From assembly GCF_015708085.1 (NCBI RefSeq), contig NZ_JADNYM010000008.1, forward strand, positions 1 to 64,000: a DNA stretch of 64,000 nt, read 5' to 3'. Under the pieces are notes generated by a model. The model was not told the origin of the DNA, made no database searches, and was given only the letters and a program-made list of their open reading frames with translations. The DNA is from Arthrobacter terrae (GTDB lineage Bacteria; Actinomycetota; Actinomycetes; Actinomycetales; Micrococcaceae). This document shows, piece after piece, positions 24,118-34,479 of this stretch; the stretch's first letter is position 1; each line of letters begins with the position of its first letter. The position numbers and the translations under genes are program-made.

Positions 24118-25245
24118 GTGACTGTGTTGAAGGACAAAACAGCCCCGAGCGCGGGATTTGCGGAGCCGGACATGATCCAGCTCGTCACTGCGACGGGGAC
24201 GCGGGTGAGCCACCCGGAATTTGACCGTTGGCTGGAGGATATCGACGCGGAGCGTCTTTGCGCCCTCTATGAGGACATGGTGGTCATTCGCCGGATTGAT
24301 ACCGAGGCTACGCACCTCCAGCGTCAGGGCGAACTGGCGCTGTGGCCGCCGCTGCTCGGTCAGGAAGCTGCCCAGATAGGCTCCGGGCGAGCCTTGCGCA
24401 GTGATGACTTTGTCTTTTCCAGCTACCGTGAAAACGGTGTTGCCTACTGCCGCGGCGTGGATCTGACGGACCTGCTGCGCGTGTGGCGTGGGAATGTCTC
24501 CTCCGGCTGGGACCCGTTTGAGATCAACATGGCGACGCCGCAGATCATCATCGGCGCCCAGACGCTGCATGCCACCGGTTATGCGCTGGGAATCCAGAAC
24601 GACGGCGCGGATGCCGCCGCAATCACCTACTTTGGTGACGGTGCTGTGAGCCAGGGAGACGTCAGCGAGGCACTGGTCTTTGCGGCCAGTTTCCAGGTAC
24701 CGGTGATCTTCTTCTGCCAGAATAATCACTGGGCTATTTCCGAACCCGTTGGGCTGCAGAGCCGCGTTCCTATCGCGGACCGCGCCCCGGGCTTCGGTAT
24801 TCCGGCTCTGCGTGTTGACGGCAATGATGTGCTCGCGGTCCTGGCCGCCACCCGGATTGCGTTGGACCGGGCCCGGACAGGCGGCGGACCGACCTTCATC
24901 GAGGCGGTCACTTACCGGATGGGCCCGCATACGACGGCGGATGATCCGACCCGTTACCGGGACGCCAATGAGCTGGAGGACTGGGCGGCCAAAGACCCCA
25001 TCACCCGGATGGAGGCGCTGTTGACGCACGAGGGGCTGTTTACGCCGGAGCTGCAGGCCGGCGTTGCCGCCAAGGCCGACGCGGTGGCTAAGGAAATGCG
25101 GGCCGGCTGCATTGGTCTGCCGGAACCGGAACCGATGGACGTTTTTAACAATGTCTACAGCACGCCAAATTCCCAGCTGGAGCGCCAGCGGGATCACTAT
25201 TCCCGCTATCTGGCCACTCTTGCCGGCGCGGAAGGGAGCAACTGA
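24118..25245 (+). CDS. bkdA: Branched-chain 2-oxoacid dehydrogenase E1, alpha subunit
   Basis: A 375-residue thiamine-diphosphate enzyme subunit. The TPP/Mg motif is clear: GDGAVSQGDVSEALVFAASF followed by NNHWAIS. The LYEDMVVIRRIDTEATHLQRQG opening and the TYRMGPHTTADDPTRY segment (phosphorylation-loop region in animal enzymes) place it in the E1alpha group of branched-chain 2-oxoacid or pyruvate dehydrogenases. The leucine cluster downstream favours branched-chain acids, which it decarboxylates to acyl groups for E2. GTG 24118 is chosen because AAAGG ends 6 bases before; nearby TTG and GTG codons are alternatives. The stop overlaps the E1beta start by one base. Confidence 0.88.
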   Translation: MTVLKDKTAPSAGFAEPDMIQLVTATGTRVSHPEFDRWLEDIDAERLCALYEDMVVIRRIDTEATHLQRQGELALWPPLLGQEAAQIGSGRALRSDDFVFSSYRENGVAYCRGVDLTDLLRVWRGNVSSGWDPFEINMATPQIIIGAQTLHATGYALGIQNDGADAAAITYFGDGAVSQGDVSEALVFAASFQVPVIFFCQNNHWAISEPVGLQSRVPIADRAPGFGIPALRVDGNDVLAVLAATRIALDRARTGGGPTFIEAVTYRMGPHTTADDPTRYRDANELEDWAAKDPITRMEALLTHEGLFTPELQAGVAAKADAVAKEMRAGCIGLPEPEPMDVFNNVYSTPNSQLERQRDHYSRYLATLAGAEGSN

Positions 25246-26255
25246 TGTCCACCATGACATTTAGCCGGGCCATCAATGCCGGTCTGCGCAAGGCAATGGA
25301 TGATGACCCGAAGGTCCTGCTGATGGGCGAGGATATCGGCAAGCTCGGCGGTGTATTCCGCATCACCGATGGCCTGCAAAAGGATTTCGGCCCGCAACGG
25401 GTCCTTGACACGCCCCTGGCCGAGTCCGCCATCCTTGGTACCGCCGTCGGCCTTGCCTACCGCGGCTACCGGCCGGTCTGCGAGATTCAGTTTGACGGCT
25501 TCATCTACCCGGCCTTTGACCAGATCGTTGCGCAGGTTGCCAAGCTGCATTACCGGACGCAGGGCAAAGTCAGGATGCCGATCACCATCCGGGTCCCGTT
25601 CGGTGGAGGTATCGGCTCCCCGGAGCACCACTCCGAATCTCCGGAGGCGTACTTCACGCACACCTCGGGGCTGCGGGTCATCAGTGTGTCCAACCCGCAG
25701 GATGCCTATTCGATGATCCGCCAGGCCATTGCCTGTGATGACCCGGTGCTGTATTTCGAACCAAAGCGCCGGTACCACACGAAGGGCGAGGTCAACGAGA
25801 ATCAGGACCTGGACCAGATGCCCTCGATGGAAAGCGCGCAGGTAGTGGCACCGGGAACCGACGTCACGCTGGTGGCCTATGGACCGCTGGTGCAGACCGC
25901 ACGGGAGGCCGCGATGGCAGCAGCGGATGAAGGGATTTCCATCGAGGTGATTGATCTGCGCTCGCTGGCGCCGATTGACTTCGCCCCGCTGGAGGCCTCG
26001 GTGCGCCGGACCGGCCGCCTGGTGATTACGCACGAAGCCGCGCAGTCCGGCGGTCTGGGGGCCGAGATCGCGGCCAGCATCACGGAACGCTGCTTCTCTT
26101 ATCTTGAGGCGGCGCCGGTGCGCGTGACGGGTTTCGATGTCCCGTACCCGGCGTCTAAGTTGGAGAAACATCATTTGCCGGATCTGGACCGGATTCTGGA
26201 CGGCGTGGATCGCGCGCTGGGCCGGCCGAACTCGCTGAGCGGACTGGAAGGGTGA
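25245..26255 (+). CDS. bkdB: Branched-chain 2-oxoacid dehydrogenase E1, beta subunit
   Basis: A 336-residue protein of standard length with MTFSRAINAGLRKAMDDDPK, LLMGEDIGKLGGVFRITDGL, DTPLAESAILGTAVGLAYRG, and FGGGIGSPEHHSESPEAYF, all E1beta hallmarks. The C-terminal transketolase-type domain follows with VTLVAYGPLVQTAREA. E1beta pairs with E1alpha in an alpha2beta2 heterotetramer and shares the TPP site. It starts on the last base of the E1alpha stop and its own stop overlaps a GTG just before the E2 start, so the three genes are translated together. Confidence 0.92.
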   Translation: MSTMTFSRAINAGLRKAMDDDPKVLLMGEDIGKLGGVFRITDGLQKDFGPQRVLDTPLAESAILGTAVGLAYRGYRPVCEIQFDGFIYPAFDQIVAQVAKLHYRTQGKVRMPITIRVPFGGGIGSPEHHSESPEAYFTHTSGLRVISVSNPQDAYSMIRQAIACDDPVLYFEPKRRYHTKGEVNENQDLDQMPSMESAQVVAPGTDVTLVAYGPLVQTAREAAMAAADEGISIEVIDLRSLAPIDFAPLEASVRRTGRLVITHEAAQSGGLGAEIAASITERCFSYLEAAPVRVTGFDVPYPASKLEKHHLPDLDRILDGVDRALGRPNSLSGLEG

Positions 26256-26257
26256 GG

Positions 26258-27748
26258 ATGATTAAGGAATTCAGGCTTCCGGATCTGGGCGAAGGCCTGA
26301 CGGAATCCGAGATTGTGGCATGGAAGGTCGCGGTGGGGGATACCGTCGCGCTGAACCAGGTGATTGCGGAGGTGGAAACCGCCAAAGCCGTGGTGGAACT
26401 GCCCTCGCCGTACGCCGGAGTGATCGCGAAACTGCATGAGCAGCCCGGCACCGTTGTAGAGGTCGGGTCGCCGATCGTCTCCTTCGAGTTGCCTGGCTCC
26501 GACGACGACGGCAGCAGCGACGGTGGCGCTGGCGCTGGTGCTGGTGCTGGCGCTAGGGCTAGCGGTGCCACTGGCGGCGCCACATCATCAGAGCTCGGCC
26601 AAGCGGGTTCCGCCGAGGGCGCGGAGACCACAGAAGCAAAGCGGATTCCGACCCTTGTCGGGTACGGTGCGGACGTGGAAAAGGGCGGCCGGCCGGCCCG
26701 TCGTCGGCGGACGCTTCCTGCCGGTTATCAATCAGGGCCGTCGGCGGCCGCGGGAGGAGCCAAGGGCGCACAGAGCGAAACTCCTGCTTCCGCACCTGCC
26801 CCTGTGACCGCGCCTGCCCACGTGACCACACCTGCCCCTGTTGCTGCAGAGCGGCCGCGTTCAACGCCTCCGGTGCGCAAACTGGCGAAGGACCTTGGGG
26901 TGGAACTGACGGGTATCACCGGAACGGGTCGCGGGGGGCTCATTGTCCGCGAGGACGTGCTGGCCGCTGCGGCTCTCTCCGCGGACTCCAACGTGTCTGA
27001 CTTTGCACCGGAGGGCGTAACCGACGTTGCTGCGCCGGCGGGTGCCGGACGTGAAACCCGCACTCCCATCAAGGGCGTCCGAAAGCATACCGCCGCGGCG
27101 ATGGTCGCCAGTGCATTCACCGCTCCGCACGTGAGCGAATTCCTGACTATCGACGTCACTCCCACCATGGAACTGCTGGCCAAGCTCAAGGCTGCACGCG
27201 CCTACGCCGGCTACAGGCTCACACCGTTGACGCTCGTGGCAAAGGCACTGTGCATTGCAGCGGCGCGGCAGCCGTCGGTGAACTCGCGGTGGGACGAGGC
27301 CGCGGGTGAAATTGTTACCATGAATTACATCAACCTTGGCATCGCCGCCGCTACTCCGCGGGGGCTCATGGTGCCCAATATTAAGGATGCCCAAGGCCTG
27401 AGCCTGATGGAGCTGTCAACTGCCCTGACGGAGCTGACGGACACGGCGCGGGCCGGGAAAACTACGCCGGCGGCACTGGGCGGAGGCACCATTTCCATTA
27501 CTAACATCGGTGTTTTCGGCATTGACGCGGGGACACCCATCCTCAACCCGGGCGAGGCCGCGATTCTGGCGATGGGTGCGGTGCGCCGCCAGCCGTGGGA
27601 GTTCAACGGCGGGATCGCCCTGCGTCAGGTAATGACGCTGAGTCTTTCCTTCGACCATCGGCTGGTGGACGGCGAGCAGGGTTCCCGGTTCCTGGCGGAT
27701 ATTGGCGCTATCCTGGCCGAGCCCGGCATGGTTCTCACCATGATCTGA
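26258..27748 (+). CDS. bkdC: Branched-chain 2-oxoacid dehydrogenase E2 (lipoyl acyltransferase)
   Basis: A protein of 496 residues. One lipoyl domain (1-80) carries the modified Lys in VETAKAVVELPSPYAG. A long Ala/Gly/Pro hinge follows, then the peripheral subunit-binding domain (PPVRKLAKDLGVELTGITGT). The catalytic domain ends with SLSFDHRLVDGEQGSRFLAD, containing the active-site His and Asp. It moves the acyl group from E1 to CoA. The hinge between about residues 85 and 205 is longer and less regular than usual. ATG 26258 has GGAAGG 6 bases ahead; a GTG at 26252 is less likely. No E3 gene is nearby; lipoamide dehydrogenase must come from elsewhere. Confidence 0.92.
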   Translation: MIKEFRLPDLGEGLTESEIVAWKVAVGDTVALNQVIAEVETAKAVVELPSPYAGVIAKLHEQPGTVVEVGSPIVSFELPGSDDDGSSDGGAGAGAGAGARASGATGGATSSELGQAGSAEGAETTEAKRIPTLVGYGADVEKGGRPARRRRTLPAGYQSGPSAAAGGAKGAQSETPASAPAPVTAPAHVTTPAPVAAERPRSTPPVRKLAKDLGVELTGITGTGRGGLIVREDVLAAAALSADSNVSDFAPEGVTDVAAPAGAGRETRTPIKGVRKHTAAAMVASAFTAPHVSEFLTIDVTPTMELLAKLKAARAYAGYRLTPLTLVAKALCIAAARQPSVNSRWDEAAGEIVTMNYINLGIAAATPRGLMVPNIKDAQGLSLMELSTALTELTDTARAGKTTPAALGGGTISITNIGVFGIDAGTPILNPGEAAILAMGAVRRQPWEFNGGIALRQVMTLSLSFDHRLVDGEQGSRFLADIGAILAEPGMVLTMI

Positions 27749-27939
27749 GGCGAGCCAGCCCGCGCTGATCGAGGTCCGGCAGGCGTTGATCAGCAGCATC
27801 CGTGCCGGCCAATGTCGTTTTGCTTTCATTTGTTGCATATCGTCGGAGATCCGAAAGGATCGCCGGCACGCTGGTGATCATGCCCGTAAACAGCGCTACA
27901 AAGGCTGGCGCAATGCAGCCTCCCGGCAGGCATAATTGG

Positions 27940-28507
27940 TCATGCCCGAGTGCGATCCAAAAGACCGATGATCTCGTCCGTCGTGCCGGTTTCGCCGAGC
28001 CGCGGGAAGATTCGGTTGATGGAATTGGCGTGGGCCTCGCGGTTTATGTCTGTCATGGCATCGGTGGCGAGGGTGACGTTGAATCCAAGTTCGAAGGCAC
28101 TGCGGGCAGTAGACTCCACACCGATGCTGGTGGCGACGCCGGCAATTACCACCTGCGTGACACCCCGCTTCGCCAAGTGGTCACGGAGATCGGTGTCGTG
28201 GAATGCTCCCCAGGTGTGCTTTGTGACAGTGAGATCGTCCGGCTGCTGATTCAGGCCGGAGACGAGGTTGCTCCAGCCGACCGGGCGCTGGCGTTGCGCA
28301 CCGCAGCCACTCTCGGTGCGGCCCGGAGCCCCGGCTGTGACGTTGACCAGCACTACAGGCAGGCCGTGCCGGCGGAATGCATCCGCCGGCAGCGGCGGCG
28401 CGTTCCACGATCCCGTGCGCGGGATGCACGGTGGGTAACGCGACGATGCCATCCTGCAGGTCAATAATAATCAAGGCGGTCGTGGGGTCGAGGGTGGTTA
28501 GTGCCAC
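27940..28507 (-). pseudogene. Isochorismatase-family hydrolase, frameshifted
   Basis: The N-terminal half is in one frame: starting at GTG 28507, residues such as TTALIIIDLQDGIVALPTVH match the start of the family. The C-terminal half is in the next frame: ADAFRRHGLPVVLVNVTAG through VVIAGVATSIGVESTARSAF to the stop at 27940. The switch lies near 28375-28395 in a GC run (GCTGCCGGCGGATGC on the minus strand); removing one G restores one continuous frame of about 188 residues. At the nucleophile position the motif reads SIGVEST rather than the usual xCVEST, so the catalytic Cys is Gly. It is a recent pseudogene, a sequencing error, or a frameshift-decoded gene. Confidence 0.8.
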
Positions 28508-28680
28508 GGGATTCTCATTTCTGTTGCGGCCTTTAGCAGAATGTGCAGCGTCAGTTAGCCTTCTGAAGGGTGGCGGGACGTTCCTATCCCAGCTGCTCGG
28601 CGTGAACGGCAGCCCTGCTGGGGCCGGTGGTGGTTTGCCCGATGATGATGCGCAGCCCTGCATGGGTCGTGGAAAGTTTC

Positions 28681-29370
28681 TCAGGCGCCTGCCAGCAGCC
28701 CGGCCAAGGCCATGGACTGCAGGACAGGGCGGGCTGCTGCGCCACCGACGCCGCCATGTTGGCTCCGGGCGCTGTGCGGGGTGGAGTTGATGAGGCCAAA
28801 CGTGGCCTGCACCTTTAGCCGCAGAACGGCAGGAGCAGTTCCGGGCTGGAGGCTGCCGAGCAGGTCTACCCAGACGTCGATGTAACTGCGCTGCAGGGCG
28901 CGGACGGCGGCCTGGTCGTCAGCGGCGAGGCTATCCAGATCCCGGTCCTGCACCCGGATGACGTCACGATTAGCCAAGGCAAAATCGACATGGAAGCGGA
29001 TCAGCCCGCGGAGGGCCGCTTCGCCGTCAGCGGCCTGGGCAACCACGGCGGTCCCGCCATGGAGCAGATCCTCGCTGACACCCACGAGCAGGGCTCCAAG
29101 AACGGCCTGCTTACCGCTGAAGTGACGGTAAACGGCCGGGCCACTCACTCCCGCGGCGGCGCCAAGGTCTTCAATGGAGACGCGGGTGAAGCCGTGCTGC
29201 GCAAACAGCTCCGCAGCAGCCGTGAGCATGACCTGCCGCCTGCTGGCCTTGGCGCGACTGCGCACTGTGATCGACGGTACTGCTTCCGCCGGTGCAGCCG
29301 CAGTTTGTGCCGTACCCGCCTGTGCCGCCGCCGTCCGCGCTGCGCCCGCGGCTGGTGTTTCGCTGCTCAT
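28681..29370 (-). CDS. TetR/AcrR-family regulator of the leucine operon
   Basis: A 229-residue protein. After a 30-residue Ala-rich tail, the TetR helix-turn-helix reads MLTAAAELFAQHGFTRVSIE then AGVSGPAVYRHFSGKQAVL. The C-terminal ligand domain is all-helical and ends LQSMALAGLLAGA. It is divergent from the carboxylase-dehydrogenase operon at 29460, and two matching inverted repeats lie in the 90-base gap. A TetR gene also lies beside the equivalent M. tuberculosis cluster. It probably represses the operon and releases DNA on binding an acyl-CoA; the ligand is inferred. Confidence 0.9.
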   Translation of the reverse strand: MSSETPAAGAARTAAAQAGTAQTAAAPAEAVPSITVRSRAKASRRQVMLTAAAELFAQHGFTRVSIEDLGAAAGVSGPAVYRHFSGKQAVLGALLVGVSEDLLHGGTAVVAQAADGEAALRGLIRFHVDFALANRDVIRVQDRDLDSLAADDQAAVRALQRSYIDVWVDLLGSLQPGTAPAVLRLKVQATFGLINSTPHSARSQHGGVGGAAARPVLQSMALAGLLAGA

Positions 29371-29393
29371 CAGTCTCCTGTGGTGGACATCAC

Positions 29394-29437
29394 GGTTAAT
29401 CCAGACTAACCTAAATTCAGTTAATCATCACTAACTG
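29394..29437. promoter_or_regulatory. Two TetR operators in the leucine-operon promoter
   Basis: GGTTA-N8-TAACC spans 29394-29411 and CAGTTA-N8-TAACTG spans 29418-29437. They share the GTTA-N8-TAAC core, and their centres are 25 bp apart. They lie between the divergent tetR start (29370) and the carboxylase start (29460). Two equal sites suggest binding of two regulator dimers and control of both transcripts. Confidence 0.7.
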
Positions 29438-29459
29438 ATGTTGAAATAGGAAGTTGTCG

Positions 29460-31067
29460 ATGGAGACGATTGAAAGCCTGGTGGATGCGGACAGCACCGC
29501 CTTCATGGCGAACGATGCAGCCCAGCGGGCACTAGCAGCCGAGCTCCGCGAGCGGCTGAAAGTGACCGCGCGCGGCGGCCCGGAGCGCTCTCGGGAGCGG
29601 CATCTGGCCCGCGGGAAACTACTGCCCCGGGACCGCGTAGACCAACTGCTCGATGAAGGTAGCCCCTTTCTGGAAATCGCTCCGCTGGCCGCCAACGGAA
29701 TGTACAGTGACGATTCTCCGGGTGCCGGTGTGATTGCCGGCATTGGCCTGGTGCATGGACGCCAGGTATTGGTAATTTCCAATGACGCCACCGTCAAGGG
29801 CGGCACGTATTACCCGATGACCGTCAAAAAGCACCTCCGGGCACAGGAAATAGCGCTGGAGAACGGGCTGCCGTGTATCTATCTGGTCGATTCCGGCGGG
29901 GCTTTCCTGCCTAAACAGGATGAGGTGTTCCCGGATAAGGAGCACTTTGGCCGGATTTTCTTCAATCAGGCGAAGATGTCCGCCGCCAAAATCCCGCAGA
30001 TCGCGGCGGTAATGGGATCGTGTACCGCCGGCGGCGCCTATGTGCCGGCAATGAGCGACGAGACGGTGATAGTGCGGAACCAGGGGACCATCTTCCTGGG
30101 TGGCCCGCCACTGGTCAAGGCCGCCATCGGGGAGATTGTCACTGCCGAGGAGCTCGGCGGTGGAGATGTGCATTCGCGGATTTCCGGCGTAACCGACCAC
30201 CTGGCGGACAATGACCAGCATGCCCTGCAGATCGTCCGGGACATTGTCGCCACCCTAGCCAAGCCGGCCGCACCCGCTTGGGATATCGAAACCAGCATTG
30301 AGCCGCAGGCGGAGCCGGCGGAGCTGTATGGCGCTGTCCCGACGGATCTCAACACCCCCTACGATGCGCGGGAAATCATTGCCCGGCTGGTGGACGGCAG
30401 CCGCTTCCACGAATTCAAAATGAACTATGGCACCACCCTGGTCACCGGATTCGCGCGGCTGCACGGCCATCCGGTGGGGATCGTGGCCAATAACGGAGTA
30501 CTGTTCAGTGAATCCGCGCTCAAGGGTGCGCACTTTATTGAATTATGCGATCAGCGCGGGATTCCGCTGATTTTCCTGCAGAACCTCTCCGGCTTCATGG
30601 TTGGTAAGGACTATGAGCGGGGAGGCATTGCCAAAAACGGGGCCAAGATGGTCACCGCTGTCGCCACAGCCCGCGTGCCCAAGCTGACCGTCGTCGTCGG
30701 CGGTTCCTTTGGCGCCGGCAATTACTCGATGTGCGGGCGGGCCTATTCCCCGCGCTTCCTGTGGATGTGGCCGGCCAGCCGGATTTCGGTGATGGGCGGC
30801 AATCAGGCCTCCGGCGTGTTGGCAACTGTGAAGCGTGAGCAGATCGAGCGAGGTGGAGGTGAGTGGACCGCTGCGGAGGAGGAAGAATTCAAGGCGCCGA
30901 TCAAAGCCCAGTACGAGGATCAGGGCAGTCCGTACTACTCCAGCGCCCGGTTGTGGGACGACGGCGTGATAGATCCGGCCGATACGCGCCGGGTGCTGGG
31001 ACTGGCGCTGGACGTCTGTTCCCGGGCGCCACTGCCCGAAACCTCCTTCGGCCTCTTTCGGATGTGA
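29460..31067 (+). CDS. accD1: Acyl-CoA carboxylase beta subunit (3-methylcrotonyl-CoA carboxylase type)
   Basis: A 535-residue carboxyltransferase of the size seen in methylcrotonyl-CoA carboxylase beta. Two crotonase-like halves are visible, with [20 protein letters not shown] and [20 protein letters not shown] in the first, and [18 protein letters not shown] and [20 protein letters not shown] in the second. The [18 protein letters not shown] and [11 protein letters not shown] segments are typical of the methylcrotonyl branch. It carboxylates 3-methylcrotonyl-CoA to 3-methylglutaconyl-CoA in leucine breakdown, using the biotin on the next protein. AGGAAG lies 6 bases before ATG 29460; an in-frame TTG at 29454 is unlikely. 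Confidence 0.9.
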   Translation: METIESLVDADSTAFMANDAAQRALAAELRERLKVTARGGPERSRERHLARGKLLPRDRVDQLLDEGSPFLEIAPLAANGMYSDDSPGAGVIAGIGLVHGRQVLVISNDATVKGGTYYPMTVKKHLRAQEIALENGLPCIYLVDSGGAFLPKQDEVFPDKEHFGRIFFNQAKMSAAKIPQIAAVMGSCTAGGAYVPAMSDETVIVRNQGTIFLGGPPLVKAAIGEIVTAEELGGGDVHSRISGVTDHLADNDQHALQIVRDIVATLAKPAAPAWDIETSIEPQAEPAELYGAVPTDLNTPYDAREIIARLVDGSRFHEFKMNYGTTLVTGFARLHGHPVGIVANNGVLFSESALKGAHFIELCDQRGIPLIFLQNLSGFMVGKDYERGGIAKNGAKMVTAVATARVPKLTVVVGGSFGAGNYSMCGRAYSPRFLWMWPASRISVMGGNQASGVLATVKREQIERGGGEWTAAEEEEFKAPIKAQYEDQGSPYYSSARLWDDGVIDPADTRRVLGLALDVCSRAPLPETSFGLFRM

Positions 31068-31071
31068 GCAT

Positions 31072-33255
31072 ATGACCAACCTGAACATACCTTCCCCGGC
31101 GGACGCCGCCGTGAGCGCATCTGCCGGCGGCAGTAACCCCGCGGCCGGCACACCCCTTTTCGCTACCGTCCTGGTCGCGAACCGAGGCGAGATCGCCTGC
31201 CGCGTGATCCGGACGCTGCGCCTAATGGGCATCCGCTCGGTGGCGGTCTACAGCGAGGCCGATGCCGGCGCCCGGCACGTGCGCGAAGCCGATCAGGCCG
31301 TCTGCATCGGACCAGCCGCGGCCAGCGAAAGCTACCTCAGTATTGACGCGATTATTGCCGCCTGCCGGGCAACAGAAGCGCAGGCCGTGCATCCTGGCTA
31401 CGGGTTCCTCAGCGAAAATCCCGCCTTTGCGCAGGCTCTGGAAGCGGCGGGCATCGTCTTTATGGGTCCAGGCGTGGAAGCCTTGAACGTCATGGGGGAC
31501 AAGATCCGCTCGAAGAACCATGTGGTTCAGGCGGGCGTTCCGGTGGTGCCGGGTATCGCCGAGCCTGGTCTGAACGATGGGCAGCTGATCGCGGCAGCGG
31601 CGAACGTAGGCTACCCGCTGCTGATCAAGCCGTCCGCGGGCGGTGGAGGCAAGGGAATGCATGTAGTGGAGCGCGCCGAGGACCTGCCGGCAACGCTGGT
31701 AACTGCGCGCCGGGTTGCCGCGTCCGCGTTTGGTGACGACACGCTGTTCCTGGAACGTCTGATTTCCTCGCCCCGGCACATCGAGGTTCAAGTGCTGGCG
31801 GACAACTTTGGCCATGTGATTCACCTGGGCGAGCGCGAGTGCTCACTGCAGCGCCGGCACCAGAAGGTTGTCGAGGAGGCGCCCTCGCCGCTGCTGGATT
31901 CCCAGCACGACGGCGCCGCCATCCGTGCGCGGATCGGTGAGGCGGCGTGCAACGCGGCTCGGTCCGTTGCTTACACCGGCGCGGGTACCGTGGAGTTCCT
32001 GGTCTCCGATAATGCGCCGGACGAGTTCTTTTTCATGGAAATGAACACCCGTCTCCAAGTGGAACATCCGGTGACGGAAATGGTTACCGGAGTGGACTTG
32101 GTTCAGTGGCAGGTGCGTATTGCGGCCGGGGAGCCGCTCACGCTGGCACAGACCGACGTCGTACTCTCTGGCCATGCGGTCGAGGCGCGGGTTTACGCGG
32201 AGAACCCGGAGCGCGGCTTTATGCCCTCTATCGGAACGGTGCTGGAACTGGATGAGTCCGTTACCGGGGAGCCGGGAATCCGGGTGGATAGCGCGCTGAT
32301 CCGCGGACTGGAGATTTCCCCTAACTATGACCCGATGATTGCCAAGGTGATCGCCTGGGGCGAAGACAGGGCCACCGCGCTGGACCGGCTGGATCGGGCG
32401 CTAAGCGAGTATGTGGTGCTTGGCGTGGAGACGAACATCGAATACCTGCGGATGCTGATCAACGACGACGACGTCCGCGCGGGCAGGCTGGATACCACCC
32501 TGATCGAACGCAAGCTGCCTGCGCTCAAGTTCCGCCAGGTGTCCGATCCGGAGTACATTGCCGCGGCCCTGCTTTACCGCCAGGAACTATCCTCGTCAGC
32601 CGCGCCGACCTCACCGTGGGCGCTGCACGACGGGTGGCGGCTGGGCGAGGACGCCCCTTGGCGGGTGGTGCTGGCAGGTCAGGGTCCGCACGCGCTGGTG
32701 ACTGTCACCGGCCGGGGCGATGGTTCGGCTGCCCGGGTCCAGGTCAACGACGGACCAATCCGGCAGGCGACGTTGCAGGTGACGTTGCCCCCGGCAGCGG
32801 CAGCGGGGATCCCGACGGCGCAAGTGATCGTGGATGAGGAGGTTCACCGGTATCGGCTGGCCGTCACGGGTGCGCGTACCGATTACCGGTTCTTCGAGGG
32901 TGGCTGGTCCTGTTCCGTCCGCGTGCTCGGCCGTGAGGCCGTCACGGCGCGTATCCGGGCGGGAATTCCACGGGAGGGAAGCGCAGCGGATCCTCAGGTG
33001 CGCTCGCCCATGCCAGGGACCGTCGTCGCCGTTATTGTCAGCAATGGCGATTCGGTGGAAGCCGGACAGACGCTGCTGGCGGTGGAGGCGATGAAGATGG
33101 AGCATCAGCTGACGGCGTCCGTGGACGGTACGGTGCACATCAGCGTCAAGGCCGGAGACCTGGTCAGGGCCGATCAGGTCGTGGCGACTATTCATCCGGC
33201 AGGTACAGCAGATACAGCAGATACAGACTCAGAAGGAGCTTCCAGCAATGCCTGA
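31072..33255 (+). CDS. accA1: Acyl-CoA carboxylase alpha subunit (biotin carboxylase + biotin carrier)
   Basis: A protein of 727 residues. After a 25-residue leader, the biotin carboxylase domain starts with [19 protein letters not shown]. It contains the ATP-grasp loop [14 protein letters not shown] and the [15 protein letters not shown] motif. A linker domain follows from about residue 480, and the C-terminal carrier domain holds the biotinyl Lys in [10 protein letters not shown] near residue 675. It works with the beta subunit four bases upstream. The C-terminus has a short Thr-Ala-Asp repeat (TADTADTD). It overlaps the dehydrogenase gene by 8 bases. Confidence 0.92.
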   Translation: MTNLNIPSPADAAVSASAGGSNPAAGTPLFATVLVANRGEIACRVIRTLRLMGIRSVAVYSEADAGARHVREADQAVCIGPAAASESYLSIDAIIAACRATEAQAVHPGYGFLSENPAFAQALEAAGIVFMGPGVEALNVMGDKIRSKNHVVQAGVPVVPGIAEPGLNDGQLIAAAANVGYPLLIKPSAGGGGKGMHVVERAEDLPATLVTARRVAASAFGDDTLFLERLISSPRHIEVQVLADNFGHVIHLGERECSLQRRHQKVVEEAPSPLLDSQHDGAAIRARIGEAACNAARSVAYTGAGTVEFLVSDNAPDEFFFMEMNTRLQVEHPVTEMVTGVDLVQWQVRIAAGEPLTLAQTDVVLSGHAVEARVYAENPERGFMPSIGTVLELDESVTGEPGIRVDSALIRGLEISPNYDPMIAKVIAWGEDRATALDRLDRALSEYVVLGVETNIEYLRMLINDDDVRAGRLDTTLIERKLPALKFRQVSDPEYIAAALLYRQELSSSAAPTSPWALHDGWRLGEDAPWRVVLAGQGPHALVTVTGRGDGSAARVQVNDGPIRQATLQVTLPPAAAAGIPTAQVIVDEEVHRYRLAVTGARTDYRFFEGGWSCSVRVLGREAVTARIRAGIPREGSAADPQVRSPMPGTVVAVIVSNGDSVEAGQTLLAVEAMKMEHQLTASVDGTVHISVKAGDLVRADQVVATIHPAGTADTADTDSEGASSNA

Positions 33256-34411
33256 TTTTGAACTAAGCGAGGATTACCAGGATCTCAGCGACATGGTGCG
33301 CGACTTCGCGGACACCGTGGTGGCTCCGGTTTCTGCCAAGCATGACCAGGAGCACAGCTTCCCCTATGAAGTTGTTTCCCAGATGGCTGAAATGGGATTG
33401 TTCGGCCTGCCTTTCCCGGAGGAGTTCGGCGGTCAGGGCGGAGACTACTTCGCGCTCGCCCTGGCCTTGGAACAGCTGGGACGGGTGGACCAGTCCGTGG
33501 CCATCACCTTGGAGGCCGGTGTTTCCCTCGGCGCCATGCCGGTCTACCGGTTCGGCAACGAGGAGCAGAAGCAGCAATGGCTGCCCATGCTGGCCTCCGG
33601 CACGGCGCTCGCAGGATTCGGTCTGACCGAACCGGAGGCCGGCTCAGATGCAGGCGGGACCAAAACTCACGCGCACCTGGAGAACGGGGAGTGGGTGGTC
33701 AACGGCAATAAGGAATTCATCACCAATTCCGGAACGGATATCACTAAACTGGTCACGGTCACCGCCGTCACCGGGACGTCCGAACGCAGCGACGGCTCCG
33801 TCAAAAAGGAAATCTCCACCATCCTGGTTCCCACCGATACGCCCGGGTTCAAGGCGGAGAAGGCCTACAACAAGGTGGGCTGGAATGCCTCGGACACTCA
33901 TCCGCTGACCCTCCAGGATGTCCGCGTACCCGAAGCCAACCTGCTCGGCGTGCAGGGCCGCGGCTTTGCCAACTTCCTGAGCATTCTGGATGAGGGACGG
34001 ATCGCGATTGCCGCTCTAGCTACCGGTGCCGCCCAGGGCTGCGTGGACGAATCCGTCCGCTACGCCCAGGAACGCCAGGCCTTCGGCCACAATATCGGCA
34101 AATATCAGGGCATCTCCTTCAAGATCGCCCGGATGCAGGCCCGCGCCTACACGGCCCGACTGGCCTACTACGACGCAGCTGCCCGGATGCTGGCCGGTAA
34201 GGACTTCAAGGTCCAGGCCGCCATTGCCAAGATGGTGGCAGGCGAGGCCGCGATGGACAACGCGAGGGATGCCACGCAGGTGTTCGGGGGCTATGGGTTC
34301 ATTAACGAATTTGTGGTGTCCCGGCACTACCGCGATTCCAAGATTTTGGAGGTCGGTGAGGGCACCACCGAGGTCCAGCTCATGCTGATTGCCCGCGACC
34401 TCGGTCTGTAG
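33248..34411 (+). CDS. Acyl-CoA dehydrogenase (isovaleryl-CoA dehydrogenase role likely)
   Basis: A 387-residue FAD enzyme of standard length. [19 protein letters not shown] binds flavin in the middle domain, and the C-terminal helical domain includes [20 protein letters not shown] and [13 protein letters not shown]. The end reads [20 protein letters not shown] with a Glu before GT. It resembles M. tuberculosis FadE19 of the equivalent cluster. In the leucine route the step is oxidation of isovaleryl-CoA to 3-methylcrotonyl-CoA, feeding the carboxylase encoded just upstream. The start overlaps the carboxylase alpha stop. AGAAGGAG lies about 9 bases ahead. Confidence 0.9.
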   Translation: MPDFELSEDYQDLSDMVRDFADTVVAPVSAKHDQEHSFPYEVVSQMAEMGLFGLPFPEEFGGQGGDYFALALALEQLGRVDQSVAITLEAGVSLGAMPVYRFGNEEQKQQWLPMLASGTALAGFGLTEPEAGSDAGGTKTHAHLENGEWVVNGNKEFITNSGTDITKLVTVTAVTGTSERSDGSVKKEISTILVPTDTPGFKAEKAYNKVGWNASDTHPLTLQDVRVPEANLLGVQGRGFANFLSILDEGRIAIAALATGAAQGCVDESVRYAQERQAFGHNIGKYQGISFKIARMQARAYTARLAYYDAAARMLAGKDFKVQAAIAKMVAGEAAMDNARDATQVFGGYGFINEFVVSRHYRDSKILEVGEGTTEVQLMLIARDLGL

Positions 34412-34479
34412 ACCGCCGGCGGAACATCCGTGCAGAATCCGCCACCCTCTATGATCGGTACAAGGGAAAGGTTCAACGA

